64,000 nucleotides of DNA from positions 40,480 to 104,479 of the forward strand of contig ONAD01000008.1 of assembly GCA_900315735.1 (NCBI GenBank), in the 5' to 3' direction. The position numbers were made by a program, and so were the translations under genes. The notes below the pieces were generated by a model that was given only the letters and a program-made list of their open reading frames with translations, did no database searches and was not told the origin of the DNA. Position 1 is the stretch's first letter. The number at the start of each line of letters is the position of its first letter. The stretch comes from an uncultured Lachnospiraceae bacterium. GTDB lineage: Bacteria > Bacillota > Clostridia > Lachnospirales > Lachnospiraceae. Shown here one piece after another: positions 1 to 9,180 of the stretch.

Positions 1-41
1 AATGTCCTGGCTCTTAATTGATTCATATAAAACGATGTTAA

Positions 42-578
42 TTATACTAACTCGATAAGAACTTCTAAAGCTCCATCACCTTTACGCTGGCCAATCTTTA
101 CGATTCTTGTGTAACCACCGTTACGGTCTGCATACTTAGGTGCGATTTCGTCGAATAATTTTGCAACTAAATCAACTTTCTTTGTATTTTTCTTCTTTCC
201 TGCTGCTTCTGTAGGAACTTCAGTTACAGGATAAAGAACTTTTAACATCTCTCTTCTTGCATGAAGACGGGAAGGATTATCCTTCTTGATTGTTTTTTCA
301 ACTTCGTCATATACAGTAACTTTCTTACCATCTACAACTTCTTTTACTCTCTTGCCGTCTTTGTCTTTTCTTGCAACTTTAGCTTTTACAGTAACTTCTT
401 CGAAGTTATCTTTCTCGCGAACTGCCATTGCAATAAGACCTTCTGCAATTTTACGGATTTCTTTTGCTTTTGCTTCTGTGGTAACAATTTTACCATTGTT
501 TAATAATGCTGTTACCTGATTTCTCAGTAATGCTTTTCTCTGGGAAGATGTTCTTCCTAATTTTCTATACTTTGCCAT
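42..578 (-). CDS. rplQ: 50S ribosomal protein L17 (bL17), enlarged form
   Basis: Large-subunit protein bL17, near the peptide exit tunnel, last gene of the alpha operon. The N-terminus MAKYRKLGRTSSQRKALLRN and the C-terminal GGYTRIVKIGQRKGD block are typical of the family. The protein is 178 aa, well above the usual 115-125, because of a Lys/Glu-rich insertion of roughly 50-60 residues in the middle (about residues 53-135). The start was placed at the internal ATG after a GGAGGAAT Shine-Dalgarno rather than at an upstream ATG that has no ribosome site. It follows rpoA, as in other Firmicutes. Confidence 0.97.
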   Translation of the reverse strand: MAKYRKLGRTSSQRKALLRNQVTALLNNGKIVTTEAKAKEIRKIAEGLIAMAVREKDNFEEVTVKAKVARKDKDGKRVKEVVDGKKVTVYDEVEKTIKKDNPSRLHARREMLKVLYPVTEVPTEAAGKKKNTKKVDLVAKLFDEIAPKYADRNGGYTRIVKIGQRKGDGALEVLIELV

Positions 579-600
579 TTTTATTCCTCCATTTGTGGTA

Positions 601-691
601 CATCCGGCCATGCTCATCGGACTTACTTACCGAATGCTTGTTTTGTGCCACTCATGAACCAACATCACCACGCTCGTCGGACTTACTGGTG
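601..691 (-). other. rpoA-rplQ spacer with two hairpins sharing a loop motif
   Basis: Two predicted stem-loops sit in this spacer. One pairs 666-670 (cacca) with 687-691 (tggtg) around a 16-nt loop; the other pairs 601-607 with 630-636 with one G-U. Both loops contain nearly the same 15-mer, gctcgtcggacttac at 672-686 and gctcatcggacttac at 612-626 (14 of 15 identical). Neither has a U-run, so neither looks like a terminator. Function unknown; they may be RNA-processing or regulatory elements, or copies of a dispersed repeat. Confidence 0.5.
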
Positions 692-709
692 CTGCTGCAC
701 TGAGTTATC

Positions 710-1672
710 TTAAACCTCGTCGCCCTGATTGAGCTGAAGGCCTAATTCTTTTAATTTTGCTAATACTTCTTCCAAAGACTTACGTCCAAGGTTACGAACT
801 TTCATCATATCTTCCGGTGTACGGTTTGTAAGTTCTTCAACGGTATTGATACCTGCTCTCTTCAAGCAGTTGTAAGAACGTACGGATAACTCCAGTTCGT
901 CAATGTTCATCTCAAGAACTTTTTCCTTCGCATTGTCTTCTTTCTCAATCATGACTTCTGCTGTCTTAGCATTCTCGGAAAGGTCAATGAAAAGACTTAA
1001 GTGCTCGCTTAATACCTTTGCAGCTAAGCTGACTGCTTCGTCTGGAGCAAGTGTTCCATTGGTATATACGTCAAGTGTCAGTTTATCGTAGTCGGTAATC
1101 TGACCTACACGGGTATTCTGAATGGATAAGTTCACACGCTCTACCGGTGTATAGATAGAATCTACTGCGATTACACCGATTGGTAAATCTGCATCTTTAT
1201 TCTTATCTGCGCTGACATAACCTCTACCTTTGGTAATGGTTAATTCCATGTATAACTTGGAATCAGCACCGCCATTTAAGTGTGCAATTACTAAATCCGG
1301 ATTCATAATCTGAATATCCTGATCCACCTGAATATCTGCTGCTGTAACAACGCCTTCACCGCTGAACTCAATGTAAGCTACCTTAGGTTCATCATCAGCG
1401 CTGTTATTACGGATTGCAAGCTCTTTGATGTTCATAATGATTTCAGTAACATCTTCCTTTACGCCAGGAATAGAACTGAACTCATGAAGTACACCATCGA
1501 TTTTAACCTGACTTACTGCTGCACCTGGCAGGGATGACAACATGATTCTTCTTAAAGAATTACCAAGTGTTGTACCATATCCTCTTTCCAAAGGTTCGCA
1601 TACGAATCTTCCATATCTTTTGTCTTCAGAAATTTCAGCAATTTCAATTGTTGGTTTTTGAAAATCGAACAC
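710..1672 (-). CDS. rpoA: DNA-directed RNA polymerase alpha subunit
   Basis: Alpha subunit, which dimerises to scaffold RNA polymerase assembly. At 320 aa it has the full two-domain layout: N-terminal dimerisation domain (about residues 1-230, with the block [20 protein letters not shown]) and a C-terminal domain (about 250-310, with [20 protein letters not shown]) that contacts promoter UP elements and activators. Translation begins at a GTG codon with GAAGGAGGGG upstream. It lies between rpsD and rplQ, the conserved alpha-operon position. Confidence 0.98.
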   Translation of the reverse strand: MFDFQKPTIEIAEISEDKRYGRFVCEPLERGYGTTLGNSLRRIMLSSLPGAAVSQVKIDGVLHEFSSIPGVKEDVTEIIMNIKELAIRNNSADDEPKVAYIEFSGEGVVTAADIQVDQDIQIMNPDLVIAHLNGGADSKLYMELTITKGRGYVSADKNKDADLPIGVIAVDSIYTPVERVNLSIQNTRVGQITDYDKLTLDVYTNGTLAPDEAVSLAAKVLSEHLSLFIDLSENAKTAEVMIEKEDNAKEKVLEMNIDELELSVRSYNCLKRAGINTVEELTNRTPEDMMKVRNLGRKSLEEVLAKLKELGLQLNQGDEV

Positions 1673-1731
1673 TACAAAGCCCCTCCTTCTTTCGGGTAAT
1701 TTGTTTCTTCTTTCAGCCCGCTAGTTTATGA

Positions 1732-2325
1732 TTATTTAGAATACAACTCGACGATAAGCATCTCGTCTACTGGTACATCAATCATTTCTCTGGAAGGTAA
1801 CTCTTTTACGGTTCCCTGCATTTTCTCTACATCAACATCAAGCCATTCCGGAACTAATCTGCCGCCAGCTACTTCTACGACATCTTTCATTCTCTGGGAA
1901 TTTTTACGGCTCTCTTTAATTTCGATTACATCGCCAGCTTTTACCAGGTAAGAAGGAATGTTTACTAACTTTCCGTTAACTGTAACGAATTTGTGGTCAA
2001 CGATCTGTCTTGCTTCTCTTCTGGTTCTTGCAAATCCAAGACGGAAGACAACGTTATCAAGACGGCTCTCTAAGATAGTCATCAGGTTTGTACCTGTCAT
2101 GCCTTTCATCTGGTCTGCTTTATCATAATAGTTACGGAATGGTTTCTCTAATACTCCGTAAATGAATTTTGCTTTCTGTTTTTCACGAAGCTGAAGGCCA
2201 TACTCAGATACCTTCTTGTTCGCTCTCTTTAATTCTCTGTTAGATTTTTTATCATATCCCAAATAACTTGGCTCTAAACCAAGAGATCTGCATCTTTTCA
2301 GAACAGGAACTTTATTTACTGCCAT
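1732..2325 (-). CDS. rpsD: 30S ribosomal protein S4 (uS4)
   Basis: Primary 16S rRNA-binding protein that nucleates 30S assembly. The 197-aa product has the S4 RNA-binding domain at about residues 88-150 (RLDNVVFRLGFARTRREARQ). The N-terminus keeps only an isolated RCRSLG and lacks the multi-cysteine zinc cluster of some bacterial S4 proteins, so it is the zinc-independent form. S4 is the autoregulator of the alpha operon in several bacteria; a binding site was not identified here. A GGAGGGAT ribosome site precedes the ATG. Confidence 0.98.
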   Translation of the reverse strand: MAVNKVPVLKRCRSLGLEPSYLGYDKKSNRELKRANKKVSEYGLQLREKQKAKFIYGVLEKPFRNYYDKADQMKGMTGTNLMTILESRLDNVVFRLGFARTRREARQIVDHKFVTVNGKLVNIPSYLVKAGDVIEIKESRKNSQRMKDVVEVAGGRLVPEWLDVDVEKMQGTVKELPSREMIDVPVDEMLIVELYSK

Positions 2326-2343
2326 TTTAGATATCCCTCCTAA

Positions 2344-2736
2344 TTATACTCTACGACGTTTTGGTGGACGACATCCATTATGAGGAACTGGAGTTACGTC
2401 ACGAATAGAAAGAACTTCAAGTCCGGCTGCCTGAAGGGCACGGATTGCTGCTTCTCTTCCTGATCCTGGTCCTTTAACCATAACATCAACTGTTTTTAAT
2501 CCATGTATAAGAGCTGCTTTTGTAGCAGTTTCTGCTGCCATCTGTGCAGCATATGGAGTAGATTTCTTTGAACCTCTAAATCCAAGACCACCAGCACTTG
2601 CCCATGATAATGCATTACCTTCAGCATCTGTTAATGTAACGATGGTGTTATTGAAGGATGCCTGAATATGTGCCTGTCCATGTTCAACGTTTTTTCTTAC
2701 ACGCTTTTTTGTCACTTTTTTTGTAACTTTAGCCAT
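2344..2736 (-). CDS. rpsK: 30S ribosomal protein S11 (uS11)
   Basis: Small-subunit platform protein near the mRNA exit. The 130-aa sequence has a basic N-terminus rich in Lys/Arg, the central block [19 protein letters not shown], and the C-terminal [17 protein letters not shown] typical of bacterial S11. It is 18 bp upstream of rpsD and downstream of rpsM, the normal alpha-operon order. Confidence 0.98.
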   Translation of the reverse strand: MAKVTKKVTKKRVRKNVEHGQAHIQASFNNTIVTLTDAEGNALSWASAGGLGFRGSKKSTPYAAQMAAETATKAALIHGLKTVDVMVKGPGSGREAAIRALQAAGLEVLSIRDVTPVPHNGCRPPKRRRV

Positions 2737-2786
2737 ATCTAAACTAACCTACTTTCTTAAATTTAAAATTATAAAGTTGCCAAGAA

Positions 2787-3155
2787 TTATTTCTTCTTGT
2801 TTGCAACAGTTCTCTTAGGACCTTTTCTTGTTCTTGCATTGGTCTTTGTTTTCTGACCACGAACCGGAAGTCCTTTTCTATGACGGATTCCACGATAGCA
2901 TCCGATTTCCTGTAATCTCTTGATATCAAGAGCTGTCTGGCGTCTTAAGTCACCTTCTACAACCTGAGTCTCATCGATTACTGCACTAATTCTTTTTACC
3001 TCGTCGTCAGTTAAGTCTCTGCAACGGGTATCAGGATTAACGTTTGCCTCAGCAAGGATACGGTCAGCACTAACTCTGCCGATTCCATAGATATAAGTCA
3101 AACCAATCTCAACACGTTTTTCTCTTGGTAAATCTACACCTGCAATACGAGCCAT
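2787..3155 (-). CDS. rpsM: 30S ribosomal protein S13 (uS13)
   Basis: Head protein of the 30S subunit that contacts P-site tRNA and bridges to the 50S. The 122-aa product starts [20 protein letters not shown], contains a helix-two-turn-helix region, and ends in the basic tail [15 protein letters not shown] that reaches toward the tRNAs. It has an ATG start with a ggaggtg ribosome site. An unusually long spacer of about 260 bp separates it from rpmJ upstream. Confidence 0.98.
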   Translation of the reverse strand: MARIAGVDLPREKRVEIGLTYIYGIGRVSADRILAEANVNPDTRCRDLTDDEVKRISAVIDETQVVEGDLRRQTALDIKRLQEIGCYRGIRHRKGLPVRGQKTKTNARTRKGPKRTVANKKK

Positions 3156-3417
3156 GTGTGTTTACACCTCCATATAGATTTCTTTGTTAATAGTAAGGAA
3201 TTCCAAAGACCCATGCAGCTGCGGTTTCCCGCCCTGAAATGTGTGCATACACCTTTTTCTTCCTATAGTAATGATTGCTTAGCAATCCCAGCCACAATCT
3301 GCTGCATCCTCTCGGTATGTAAGGACTGCGCAACAGACCACGCGCGTTCGCGTTATATTATGAACAGCACATTCTCATGCGCTGCAGCCGCACATAATTT
3401 TTCAAACAAAGCGGGAA
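3156..3417 (-). other. long rpmJ-rpsM spacer with inverted repeats
   Basis: This gap is large for a ribosomal operon. It holds a perfect short palindrome gattgcttagcaatc, a gtgtgcatacac palindrome and a cgcgcgttcgcg hairpin. No promoter of good quality and no U-run were seen on the minus strand. The spacer may be a processed or regulatory RNA segment, or an inserted repeat; no function can be assigned. Confidence 0.4.
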
Positions 3418-3531
3418 TTAACCCTGTCTCTGTTTGTGCTTAGGGTTTTCACAGATGATTCTGATGCTTCCCTTTCTTTTGATAACTTTGCACTTCTCGC
3501 AAATAGGTTTAACTGATGATCTTACCTTCAC
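3418..3531 (-). CDS. rpmJ: 50S ribosomal protein L36 (bL36)
   Basis: The 37-aa zinc-ribbon protein of the large subunit. Translation of the minus strand gives [20 protein letters not shown] and a tail ending in KHKQRQG, with the metal ligands C-x2-C, then a further Cys and His, as in the zinc-containing C+ form. It starts with GTG; an AAAGGAGG ribosome site lies about 10 nt upstream. Position between infA and rpsM is the conserved one. Confidence 0.95.
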   Translation of the reverse strand: MKVRSSVKPICEKCKVIKRKGSIRIICENPKHKQRQG

Positions 3532-3650
3532 AGCATAATCCTCCTTTCTACTTGCTTGCGCCCCGGAAATCCTGTTTCCATGGGTATTTCTCTTTTCTTT
3601 CTGCTAAACAGCATAATATGCCCTTGTTTTCACAAAAGCGTCCATTTAGC

Positions 3651-3679
3651 ATTTTAGCATAGGGAATCCGAAAAATCAA
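3651..3679 (-). promoter_or_regulatory. predicted sigma-A promoter before rpmJ
   Basis: On the minus strand TTGATT and TAAAAT are separated by exactly 17 nt, a good match to the housekeeping consensus. It lies between infA and rpmJ, so the rpmJ-rpsM-rpsK-rpsD-rpoA-rplQ segment could be transcribed independently of the long upstream operon. Confidence 0.7.
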
Positions 3680-3701
3680 CTACTTTTCTCGAATTTTCTG
3701 C

Positions 3702-3920
3702 TTATTTATCTCTCCAGATAATTCTGCCCTTTGTCAGGTCATATGGAGACATCTCAATCGTAACCTTATCACCTGGTAAGATACGAATGAAATTCATTCT
3801 TAATTTGCCGCTGATATGTGCCAGTACCTGATGGCCATTCTCAAGCTGCACCTGAAACATTGCGTTTGGAAGTTTTTCCAAAATTGTTCCTTCTACTTCA
3901 ATTACATCTGCCTTTGACAT
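3702..3920 (-). CDS. infA: translation initiation factor IF-1
   Basis: IF-1 occupies the 30S A site during initiation and helps IF-2 and IF-3. The 72-aa protein is a single S1/OB-fold domain with [20 protein letters not shown] at the start and [20 protein letters not shown] near the end, the usual size and signature. It lies 19 bp after the KOW-domain gene and before rpmJ. Confidence 0.98.
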   Translation of the reverse strand: MSKADVIEVEGTILEKLPNAMFQVQLENGHQVLAHISGKLRMNFIRILPGDKVTIEMSPYDLTKGRIIWRDK

Positions 3921-3939
3921 TTTCTTTCCTCCTGCTAAA

Positions 3940-4206
3940 TCAATCTTTTCTGGTTAATATATATTGCTCATAAGCCTTAATCAGCTTTGCTGCTTTTGCA
4001 TTTTCTGTAAGCCCCGGTTTGTTTACTGCTTCTAAGACTTCCTGTGGAAGCTTCTTTACAAGCTGTACATGTTTGTAGCTTTTTTTCCTTGGCCGGTCAC
4101 AGGTTCTTGTGCTTCCATTTATAAGGTAGACAAATTTTTCATCCTGTGACTGCACTACATAGTACTGATTCCGGTCGTGACCTGCCTTTACTCTTGCCAG
4201 ATACAT
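3940..4206 (-). CDS. KOW-domain RNA-binding protein (L14e-like)
   Basis: Small basic protein of 88 aa with a KOW-like N-terminal half (about residues 3-35, [20 protein letters not shown]) followed by a Lys/Arg-rich segment and a helical tail. Proteins of this kind are regularly encoded between map and infA in Clostridia and are annotated as KOW or L14e-like RNA-binding proteins; a ribosome-associated role is likely but not proven. Its start overlaps the 3' end of map by 19 nt, which suggests translational coupling. Confidence 0.85.
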   Translation of the reverse strand: MYLARVKAGHDRNQYYVVQSQDEKFVYLINGSTRTCDRPRKKSYKHVQLVKKLPQEVLEAVNKPGLTENAKAAKLIKAYEQYILTRKD

Positions 4207-4970
4207 TCTCTTTCCTCCTCTGTCAATGTAAGGATTTCCGGTCTTCCTTCTGTAATCAGAATGGTGTTTTCATAATGGGCTGATAGGGAACCATCATAGG
4301 TTACTACGGTCCATTCATCATCCATCCATTCCACATCCGGGCTTCCGGCATTTATCATCGGCTCAACTGCCAATGTCATTCCAGCCTTCAGCTTCAGTCC
4401 TCTTCTCCACTGACGGAAATTCGGAATCTCCGGTTCTTCATGAAGATGGGTTCCAATGCCATGCCCTACCAGATCATATACAACTCCGTAGCCGTAGCTT
4501 TCTGCATAATCCCCGATTGCTCCTGAGATTTCATAAAGCCGTCTTCCGGCTCTTGCATACTGCATTCCCTGGAAAAAGCTTTCCCGGGTTCTTTCTATTA
4601 AAAGAGCAGCCTCTTTACTGATTTCACCAACCCCATGGGTTCTTGCCGCATCGGAATGATATCCTTTATAGATAAGACCGGTATCAAGGCTTACGATATC
4701 GCCTTCCTTAATAATATGGTCTTTTCTTGGAATTCCATGAACGACTTCGTCGTTGACCGATACACAAACGGATGCCGGATAGCCCTGATAATTCAGGAAA
4801 TTCGGTTCGCAGCCAAGGCTGCGGATGGTCTCTTCTCCGATTTTATCAATCTCCCATGTGCTGATTCCAGGTTTGATTGCACGTTCCAGTTCCTGATGTA
4901 CTTTAGCAAGATACTTTCCTGCCTGACGCATCAGCTCTATTTCTTCTGCTGATTTAATCGTAACCGACAT
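4188..4970 (-). CDS. map: methionine aminopeptidase, type I
   Basis: Removes the initiator methionine from nascent proteins using a dinuclear metal centre. The 260-aa protein has the pita-bread fold signature: VHGIPRKDHIIKEGDIVSLD, DTGLIYKGYHSDAARTHGVG with the metal Asp residues, the GHGIGTHLHEEPEIPN block with the metal His, and later Glu ligands in MTLAVEPMIN and YENTILITE. It is cotranscribed with adk (3-bp gap) and overlaps the KOW gene. Confidence 0.97.
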   Translation of the reverse strand: MSVTIKSAEEIELMRQAGKYLAKVHQELERAIKPGISTWEIDKIGEETIRSLGCEPNFLNYQGYPASVCVSVNDEVVHGIPRKDHIIKEGDIVSLDTGLIYKGYHSDAARTHGVGEISKEAALLIERTRESFFQGMQYARAGRRLYEISGAIGDYAESYGYGVVYDLVGHGIGTHLHEEPEIPNFRQWRRGLKLKAGMTLAVEPMINAGSPDVEWMDDEWTVVTYDGSLSAHYENTILITEGRPEILTLTEEERECIWQE

Positions 4971-4973
4971 TAT

Positions 4974-5618
4974 TTACTCTCCTAAGATTGTAACGATGGC
5001 TTTGAATACCTCATCCATCGGCTGTGTTCCGTCTACAGATTTTAAAATGCCCTGATTCTTATAATAATCAATCAATGGCTGTGTCTGCTCATGATATACT
5101 TTTAATCTCTTCTGAACAGTCTCTGGCTTATCATCGTCACGTAATACGATTTCGCTGCCACAACGGTCACAGATTCCTTCTACCTTTGGTGGAATGGAAA
5201 TGAGATGATAGGTTGCTCCACAGTTTAAGCAGGCTCTTCTGCCGCTCATACGATTTACGATATTTTCATCCGGAACGTCTACATCAATTGCATAGTCCAT
5301 CTTCTCGTTTATTTTTTCAAGTGCTGCATCCAATGCTTCTGCCTGAGGAATGGTTCTTGGAAAACCATCCAGTACGAAGCCGTTCTTGCAGTCATCCTGC
5401 TGTATTCTGTCCATTACCAGATCACAGGTTAATTCATCCGGAACTAAAGCTCCCTGATCCATATACTGTTTTGCTTTCTTGCCTAATTCTGTTCCGTTTT
5501 TAATATTTGCACGGAAAATATCTCCTGTTGAGATGTGTGGAATAGAATATTTATCTGCAATCTGTTTTGCCTGTGTACCTTTACCAGCACCCGGCGCTCC
5601 TAACATAATAATTTTCAT
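4974..5618 (-). CDS. adk: adenylate kinase
   Basis: Catalyses ATP + AMP to 2 ADP in the cytoplasm. The 214-aa protein starts [20 protein letters not shown] with the P-loop, has the AMP-site block [18 protein letters not shown], and a long LID domain with four cysteines (C-x2-C near residue 130 and C-x2-C about 20 residues on), so the LID is zinc-bound as in many Gram-positives. Position secY-adk-map is the usual one. Confidence 0.98.
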   Translation of the reverse strand: MKIIMLGAPGAGKGTQAKQIADKYSIPHISTGDIFRANIKNGTELGKKAKQYMDQGALVPDELTCDLVMDRIQQDDCKNGFVLDGFPRTIPQAEALDAALEKINEKMDYAIDVDVPDENIVNRMSGRRACLNCGATYHLISIPPKVEGICDRCGSEIVLRDDDKPETVQKRLKVYHEQTQPLIDYYKNQGILKSVDGTQPMDEVFKAIVTILGE

Positions 5619-5697
5619 ATAAAGAAAACCTCCTGTTTACCTTCTTCTTTGCAAGCTAATCTGCTTTTTCTTCTATAAACAACTTTAGTGCACCACA

Positions 5698-5734
5698 GGA
5701 GACGCTGCATTTGCAGCACCTCCTCCTGGTACAC
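5698..5734 (-). other. hairpin in secY-adk spacer
   Basis: An imperfect stem pairs gtg-acca-aggag on the left with ctcct-tggt-cac on the right around an inner ctgcatttgcag palindrome. It begins one or two bases after the secY stop. There is no U-run, so a processing or translational role is more likely than termination. Confidence 0.4.
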
Positions 5735-5735
5735 A

Positions 5736-7052
5736 TTAGTCATTCAAAAATCCTTTATAGTAACGAACTAACATCTGGGATTCAATCTGTTTAATTGTCT
5801 CGATAACAACACCTACGATAATGATGATAGATGTTCCACCGAAGGATACGTTAGCTTTAAATACTCCATTGAAGAAGATTGGAATAACTGCAACAATGGA
5901 TAAGCCTGCCGCGCCAATAAAGACAATGTAATTTAAAATCCGATTCAGATAATCGCTGGTTGGTTTTCCAGGTCTGATACCCGGGATAAATCCACCCTGT
6001 CTCTTCATGTTGTTCGCAATCTCCAGCGGATTGAATGTAATGGATGTATAGAAGTATGCAAATGCAATAATCAATACAAGATATACAGCCAAACCAATGC
6101 TGTAGATTGGCTCCTGTGGGTTACACCAGTTAGACTGGGATAATCCCTTCAAAATCTTACTGCCAATTCCTGTTCCATTGCCCTTTCCTAAGAGAGAAGC
6201 AATAACAACCGGGAACTGCATTAAAGACTGTGCGAAGATAACCGGGATAACTCCACCGGTATTTACTTTCAGAGGAATATGTGTAGACTGACCGCCTACC
6301 TGCTTTCTTCCCTGAATTTTCTTCGAATACTGTACCGGAATCTTTCTCTGAGCTGCCTGAAGGACAACGACAAAGACAACGGTTACTAAAATGATTGCTG
6401 CGATAATTACTACTGCAAGAACTGCTTTTGCAGGAATCTTTCCTTTAACAAACTGCTCATACAGTGTTCCAAAATCGCTAGGAATTCGTGAAATAATGTT
6501 GATTACAAGTACAATAGAAATACCGTTTCCAACACCCTTTTCCGTAATTCTCTCACCAATCCACATAAGTACTGCAGAACCTGCTGTTAAGGTTACAATT
6601 ACCTGAAGAACCGTAAGCCATCCTTTATCGGTCAGATAACCGCTTCTGGAGAATCCGATTGCCATTGCAATTGCTTCGATTAAAGCCAGAGCAACAGTCA
6701 CATAACGTGTAATCTCTGCAATTTTCTTTCTTCCTTCTTCGCCGTCACGCTGCATCTCTTCCAGTTTTGGAATTGCAATCGTCAACAGCTGCATGATGAT
6801 GGAAGATGTGATATATGGTGTGATATTCAATGCAAAGACGGACATCTGTAAGAATGAACCGCCTGTTACTGCATCGAAAAAGTTAAACGCATCACTACTC
6901 TGATTAGCAAACCAGTCTGCAAACACATTCCGGTCAACACCCGGAATCGGTAACTGTGAACCGATTCGGATGATAATCAGCATAAAAAAGGTAAATAAAA
7001 TTCTATTTCTAATATCTTTTACTTTAAATGCGTTACGAACTGTATCAAACAT
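5736..7052 (-). CDS. secY: protein translocase subunit SecY
   Basis: Pore subunit of the SecYEG translocon in the cytoplasmic membrane. The 438-aa protein has ten predicted membrane segments, the family opening with RNRILFTFFMLIIIRIGSQL, the plug/first-helix block QMSVFALNITPYITSSIIMQ and the cytosolic loop with QYSKKIQGRKQVGGQSTHIP that contacts SecA and the ribosome. Its ATG overlaps the rplO stop by one base (TAATG), indicating coupled translation. Confidence 0.98.
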   Translation of the reverse strand: MFDTVRNAFKVKDIRNRILFTFFMLIIIRIGSQLPIPGVDRNVFADWFANQSSDAFNFFDAVTGGSFLQMSVFALNITPYITSSIIMQLLTIAIPKLEEMQRDGEEGRKKIAEITRYVTVALALIEAIAMAIGFSRSGYLTDKGWLTVLQVIVTLTAGSAVLMWIGERITEKGVGNGISIVLVINIISRIPSDFGTLYEQFVKGKIPAKAVLAVVIIAAIILVTVVFVVVLQAAQRKIPVQYSKKIQGRKQVGGQSTHIPLKVNTGGVIPVIFAQSLMQFPVVIASLLGKGNGTGIGSKILKGLSQSNWCNPQEPIYSIGLAVYLVLIIAFAYFYTSITFNPLEIANNMKRQGGFIPGIRPGKPTSDYLNRILNYIVFIGAAGLSIVAVIPIFFNGVFKANVSFGGTSIIIIVGVVIETIKQIESQMLVRYYKGFLND

Positions 7053-7501
7053 TAGATCACCTCAGCTTTTCCACCAAGAGCCTCGATTTTTTCTTTTGCG
7101 CTTGCGCTGAATGCATTAGCCTGAACTGTGAGCTTCTTAGTAAGTTCGCCGTTTCCAAGGATCTTAACTCCATCTCTTGGATTCTTTACGATACCTTTTT
7201 CCAGTAAAGTTTCAACAGATACTACTGCATCGTTGTCGAATACTTCAAGAGCAGATACATTGATTCCAACGATAGTCTTGGAATTAATACATTTGAAACC
7301 TCTCTTCGGTAATCTTCTGTATAAAGGCATCTGGCCACCCTCAAAGCCTGGTCTTGGAGCTCCGGAACGAGCTTTCTGTCCCTTGTGTCCTTTACCAGCG
7401 GTCTTACCATTTCCTGAACCGTGACCACGACCTCTTCTGAAATTATCACTATGCTTAGAACCTAATGCCGGCTGTAAATTGGATAAATCCATTTCTGGCA
7501 C
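7052..7501 (-). CDS. rplO: 50S ribosomal protein L15 (uL15)
   Basis: Large-subunit assembly protein of 149 aa. The Gly/Arg/Lys-rich N-terminal extension with [20 protein letters not shown], followed by the globular domain ending in [12 protein letters not shown], is typical. It shares one base with secY downstream and follows rpmD. Confidence 0.98.
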   Translation of the reverse strand: MPEMDLSNLQPALGSKHSDNFRRGRGHGSGNGKTAGKGHKGQKARSGAPRPGFEGGQMPLYRRLPKRGFKCINSKTIVGINVSALEVFDNDAVVSVETLLEKGIVKNPRDGVKILGNGELTKKLTVQANAFSASAKEKIEALGGKAEVI

Positions 7502-7517
7502 CTCCTTATCTCTATAA

Positions 7518-7697
7518 TTAGATTTCTTCTACTTTCACTAAATGTCTTACCTGCTGAATCATTCCTCTAACAGCTTTGTTATCCGGACGTTCAACTGATG
7601 CGCCAATTTTCTTAAGACCTAATGCTTCTACTGTCTTTTTATTCTTTGGCACTGCACCGATAGTAGATTTTACGAGTGTAATTTTTAAATTTGCCAT
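7518..7697 (-). CDS. rpmD: 50S ribosomal protein L30 (uL30)
   Basis: A 59-aa protein read from the minus strand: [20 protein letters not shown], then [20 protein letters not shown], ending HLVKVEEI. These match bacterial uL30 in length and in the ferredoxin-like core motifs. An AGGAGGAATAAG ribosome site precedes the ATG. It lies between rpsE and rplO, as expected in the spc operon. Confidence 0.95.
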   Translation of the reverse strand: MANLKITLVKSTIGAVPKNKKTVEALGLKKIGASVERPDNKAVRGMIQQVRHLVKVEEI

Positions 7698-7710
7698 TTC
7701 TTATTCCTCC

Positions 7711-8220
7711 TTAACCTACTACTTCTTCTACAGATAATCCACGAAGTTTTGCAACTTCTTCCGGGGATTTCAGTTTGCTTAAAGCATCGATAGTAGCAAG
7801 TACTACGTTCTGCTTATTGTTGGAACCAAGAGATTTTGTACGAATATTCTCGATTCCTGCCAGCTCACATACGTTACGAGCCGGACCGCCTGCGATAACA
7901 CCGGTACCTTCTGGAGCTCTCTTTAATAAAACAGATGCACCAGTATGTTTTCCGCTGATATCATGAGTAATACTATTGTTCTCATCTAATTTTACAGTGA
8001 TAAGTTTTTTCATAGCATCTTCTTTTCCTTTGCGGATTGCTTCAGGAATTTCAGTTGCTTTTCCAAGTCCTGCGCCCACATGACCATTGCCGTCACCAAC
8101 AACAACAAGAGCTGTGAAACGCATGTTACGTCCACCTTTTACAACTTTCGTAACGCGCTTGATTGATACCACTTTTTCTGTTAATTCTAATTGACTAGCA
8201 TCAATAATTGTACGTTTCAT
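7711..8220 (-). CDS. rpsE: 30S ribosomal protein S5 (uS5)
   Basis: Small-subunit protein at the mRNA entry channel, involved in fidelity and helicase activity. The 169-aa sequence has the N-terminal dsRBD-like domain with [20 protein letters not shown] and [20 protein letters not shown], and a C-terminal domain with [20 protein letters not shown]. Length and motif order are normal. Confidence 0.98.
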   Translation of the reverse strand: MKRTIIDASQLELTEKVVSIKRVTKVVKGGRNMRFTALVVVGDGNGHVGAGLGKATEIPEAIRKGKEDAMKKLITVKLDENNSITHDISGKHTGASVLLKRAPEGTGVIAGGPARNVCELAGIENIRTKSLGSNNKQNVVLATIDALSKLKSPEEVAKLRGLSVEEVVG

Positions 8221-8238
8221 GTACTGTTTTCCTCCTTA

Positions 8239-8607
8239 TTAGAATTCTAATCCAGCTTCTCTTGCTGCGTCAGCTAATGCTTTTACTTTTCCGGAATATA
8301 TGAAACCGCCTCTATCAAAGACAACTGTTGTAATACCTTTTTCTAATGCTTTCTTTGCAATTGCAGTACCAACCTGTGCTGCTGCATCAACGTTATTAGT
8401 CTTCTCGCAAGCTGCTTTCACATCTTTATCCATTGTAGATGCTGCTACGAGGGTATTGCCAACTGTATCGTCAATAATCTGAGCGTACATATGATTATTA
8501 CTTCTAAACACAGCTAAACGTGGTCTCTCTGCTGTTCCAGCCAGGCGATTACGCAGTCTTCTATGTTTATTTTCACGAGCTGCTGTTCTTGATTCTTTAT
8601 TAACCAT
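8239..8607 (-). CDS. rplR: 50S ribosomal protein L18 (uL18)
   Basis: 5S rRNA-binding protein of the central protuberance, 122 aa. Recognised by [20 protein letters not shown] near the N-terminus, the [12 protein letters not shown] strand and [20 protein letters not shown] near the C-terminus. Works with L5 and L25 in docking 5S rRNA. Confidence 0.98.
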   Translation of the reverse strand: MVNKESRTAARENKHRRLRNRLAGTAERPRLAVFRSNNHMYAQIIDDTVGNTLVAASTMDKDVKAACEKTNNVDAAAQVGTAIAKKALEKGITTVVFDRGGFIYSGKVKALADAAREAGLEF

Positions 8608-8625
8608 CTCTCGTCACTCCTTTAA

Positions 8626-9165
8626 TTATTTCTTACCAGTTTTACCAACTTTACGTCTAATAACTTCATCAGCATATTTGATACCTTTTCCTTTGTAAGG
8701 TTCAGGTCTTCTCTTATCTCTGATTTCAGCTGCGTACTGGCCAACTTTTTCTTTATCGATACCTTTGATGATAATCTTGTTACCATCTACTGTAGACTCT
8801 AATCCTTCTGGATCTTCCATCTCTACCGGATGAGAATATCCAAGGTTTAATGTAAGTTTCTTTCCTGCTTTAGAAGCTCTGTAACCTACACCATTTACTT
8901 CAAGTTCTTTGGTAAATCCATCTGTTACACCAACAACCATGTTGTGAATCAGTGTTCTTGTTAATCCGTGTAAGGATTTCATTTTCTTCAAATCATTTGG
9001 TCTTGTAACGGTTACTTCAGAACCTTCTACTTTGATTTCCATCTCGGATGGTAATACTCTGCTTAATGTTCCTTTTGGACCCTTTACAGTCACCTGATTA
9101 TTTTCTGCTAATTCCACAGTAACACCTGCTGGAATTGCGATTGGCATTCTTCCAATTCGTGACAT
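8626..9165 (-). CDS. rplF: 50S ribosomal protein L6 (uL6)
   Basis: Large-subunit protein near the factor-binding site, 179 aa with two repeated domains. [20 protein letters not shown] opens domain one, and [20 protein letters not shown], the family signature, closes domain two. A ribosome site ggaggta precedes the ATG. The gap to rpsH upstream is about 200 bp and carries repeats. Confidence 0.98.
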   Translation of the reverse strand: MSRIGRMPIAIPAGVTVELAENNQVTVKGPKGTLSRVLPSEMEIKVEGSEVTVTRPNDLKKMKSLHGLTRTLIHNMVVGVTDGFTKELEVNGVGYRASKAGKKLTLNLGYSHPVEMEDPEGLESTVDGNKIIIKGIDKEKVGQYAAEIRDKRRPEPYKGKGIKYADEVIRRKVGKTGKK

Positions 9166-9180
9166 GCCCGTACCTCCTGT

